Source of the DNA: Streptomyces galbus
Lineage (GTDB): Bacteria > Actinomycetota > Actinomycetes > Streptomycetales > Streptomycetaceae
Assembly (NCBI RefSeq): GCF_005280195.1
Contig: NZ_SZPR01000012.1
Coordinates: forward strand, 186,001-250,000
Length of the DNA stretch: 64,000 nucleotides
Direction of reading: 5' to 3'
The notes under the pieces were generated by a model, which saw only the letters and a list, made by a program, of their open reading frames with translations, was not told the DNA's origin and did no database searches. Both the position numbers and the translations under genes were made by a program. Position 1 is the stretch's first letter. Every line of letters begins with the position of its first letter. Positions 63,437 through 64,000 of the stretch are shown in pieces.

Positions 63437-64000
63437 TCAGGTGCGGCCGCGCCACGGCACGGCCACGCGTTCCAGCCGCAGCAGCAGGCCGTCGATGACG
63501 AGCCCGGAGACGCCGATGGCGATGATGCCGACCAGCACCACGGGGGTGTTGTTGTAGTTGGCCGCGTCCTTGACCATGCCGCCGATGCCGGGCAGGCCGT
63601 TCACCAACTCCGCGGCGACCAGGGAGGAGTAGGCCACGCCCACGGCGAGCCGGATCCCGGTGAGCGTCTCGGGCAGGGCGGACGGCACCACGACGTCCCG
63701 GACGGTGTCCCACCGCGACGCACCGAGTGCGCGGGCGGCCTCCACCAGGCTCTTCGGCACCGCCGCGACGGCCGTGGTGGTCGACACGGCCACCGGCGGG
63801 AACGCGGCCACCGCCAGCAGCGTCACCTTCGGCTCCTCGTCGATCCCGAGCCAGATGATGAGCAGCGAGAAGTACGCCAGGGGCGGCAGCGTGCGCAGGA
63901 AGGTGATCCACGGCTCGAACAGCGAGCGCAGCCAGCCCACGGTGCCCATGAGCAGCCCGAACACCACTCCGGCCGCGATGCCGAGACCGGCCCCGAAGGC
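63437..64000 (-). CDS. Sulfonate/taurine-type ABC permease, 5' end outside window
   Basis: The visible C-terminal 188 residues start inside a membrane helix (AFGAGLGIAAGVVFGLLMG) and include the SsuC/TauC signatures FLRTLPPLAYFSLLIIWLGIDEEPKV, the EAA loop EAARALGASRWDTVRDVVVPSALPETLTGIRLAVG, and VVLVGIIAIGVSGLVIDGLLLRLE. The gene continues beyond base 64000 and is first among the visible genes of the tauCABD-like operon. It forms the channel for sulfonate import. Confidence 0.9.
   Translation of the reverse strand, partial: AFGAGLGIAAGVVFGLLMGTVGWLRSLFEPWITFLRTLPPLAYFSLLIIWLGIDEEPKVTLLAVAAFPPVAVSTTTAVAAVPKSLVEAARALGASRWDTVRDVVVPSALPETLTGIRLAVGVAYSSLVAAELVNGLPGIGGMVKDAANYNNTPVVLVGIIAIGVSGLVIDGLLLRLERVAVPWRGRT

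Overview
The base composition (about 70-73% G+C), the codon usage (third positions nearly all G or C), the abundance of GTG starts and the gene families all point to a Streptomyces or close relative. The left end looks like an eroded accessory stretch. The rest is a mosaic of transport and catabolism, sulfur-acquisition and signalling loci. I see no tRNA or rRNA genes, no CRISPR array and no transposase. I had no search tools, so family names rest on motifs, length and context that I recognise.

1-6300: partner-switch and remnant zone. It holds the 5' part of an RsbW-like anti-sigma ATPase, a decayed STAS antagonist, a small MerR-type DNA-binding protein behind an 860-base structured leader, an aminoglycoside-phosphotransferase relic with an in-frame stop, a TetR / acyl-CoA dehydrogenase / short-chain dehydrogenase set with a clear 32-bp operator, and a GntR regulator broken by an internal deletion.

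6400-17850: a ribose/fructose-type sugar ABC operon; a secreted serine hydrolase; an inositol-dehydrogenase-like / SDR / phytanoyl-CoA-dioxygenase-like catabolic operon facing a LacI regulator; and a TetR/MFS divergent pair with three near-identical palindromic operators.

17870-35480: a large organosulfur-scavenging island. Two divergent arms each carry paralogous luciferase-like flavin monooxygenases. The + arm adds a polar-amino-acid-type ABC importer, a GNAT enzyme and a glutathione-transferase-like protein that has lost its usual catalytic cysteine. Four short ORFs share an actinobacterial leader-peptide motif of the form (S/D)R-x-x-D-L-x-R-V-x-x-A-x-C or a close variant, and a SAM-IV-type riboswitch precedes the + arm. 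The reading is that these genes respond to cellular sulfur supply.

35500-43400: a protease-signalling cluster. It contains a TPR-CHAT caspase-like protease, a divergent S8 subtilisin without signal peptide, an ECF-like sigma factor, a 173-residue protein translationally coupled to sigma, an astacin-type metalloprotease and a SUKH protein. Degenerate 21-bp tandem repeats lie between the CHAT and S8 genes. Its layout (TPR-CHAT protease plus sigma plus small partner) resembles the protease-sigma logic of Craspase loci, but with no CRISPR component. It is the best candidate here for an undescribed system.

43400-57400: N-formylglutamate amidohydrolase, monomeric isocitrate dehydrogenase, an M1 aminopeptidase, DUF4186, an MscS channel, an APC permease and a glycerol-kinase / FAD-dehydrogenase / FAD-oxidoreductase operon.

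56880-60530: two promoters with 19-bp spacers and MerR-type dyads drive a winged-helix regulator and a leaderless ABC exporter. A flippase-like membrane protein lies between them on the other strand. 60570-64000: a tauCABD-type sulfonate/taurine operon, cut by the window end, giving the window a second sulfur-acquisition locus.
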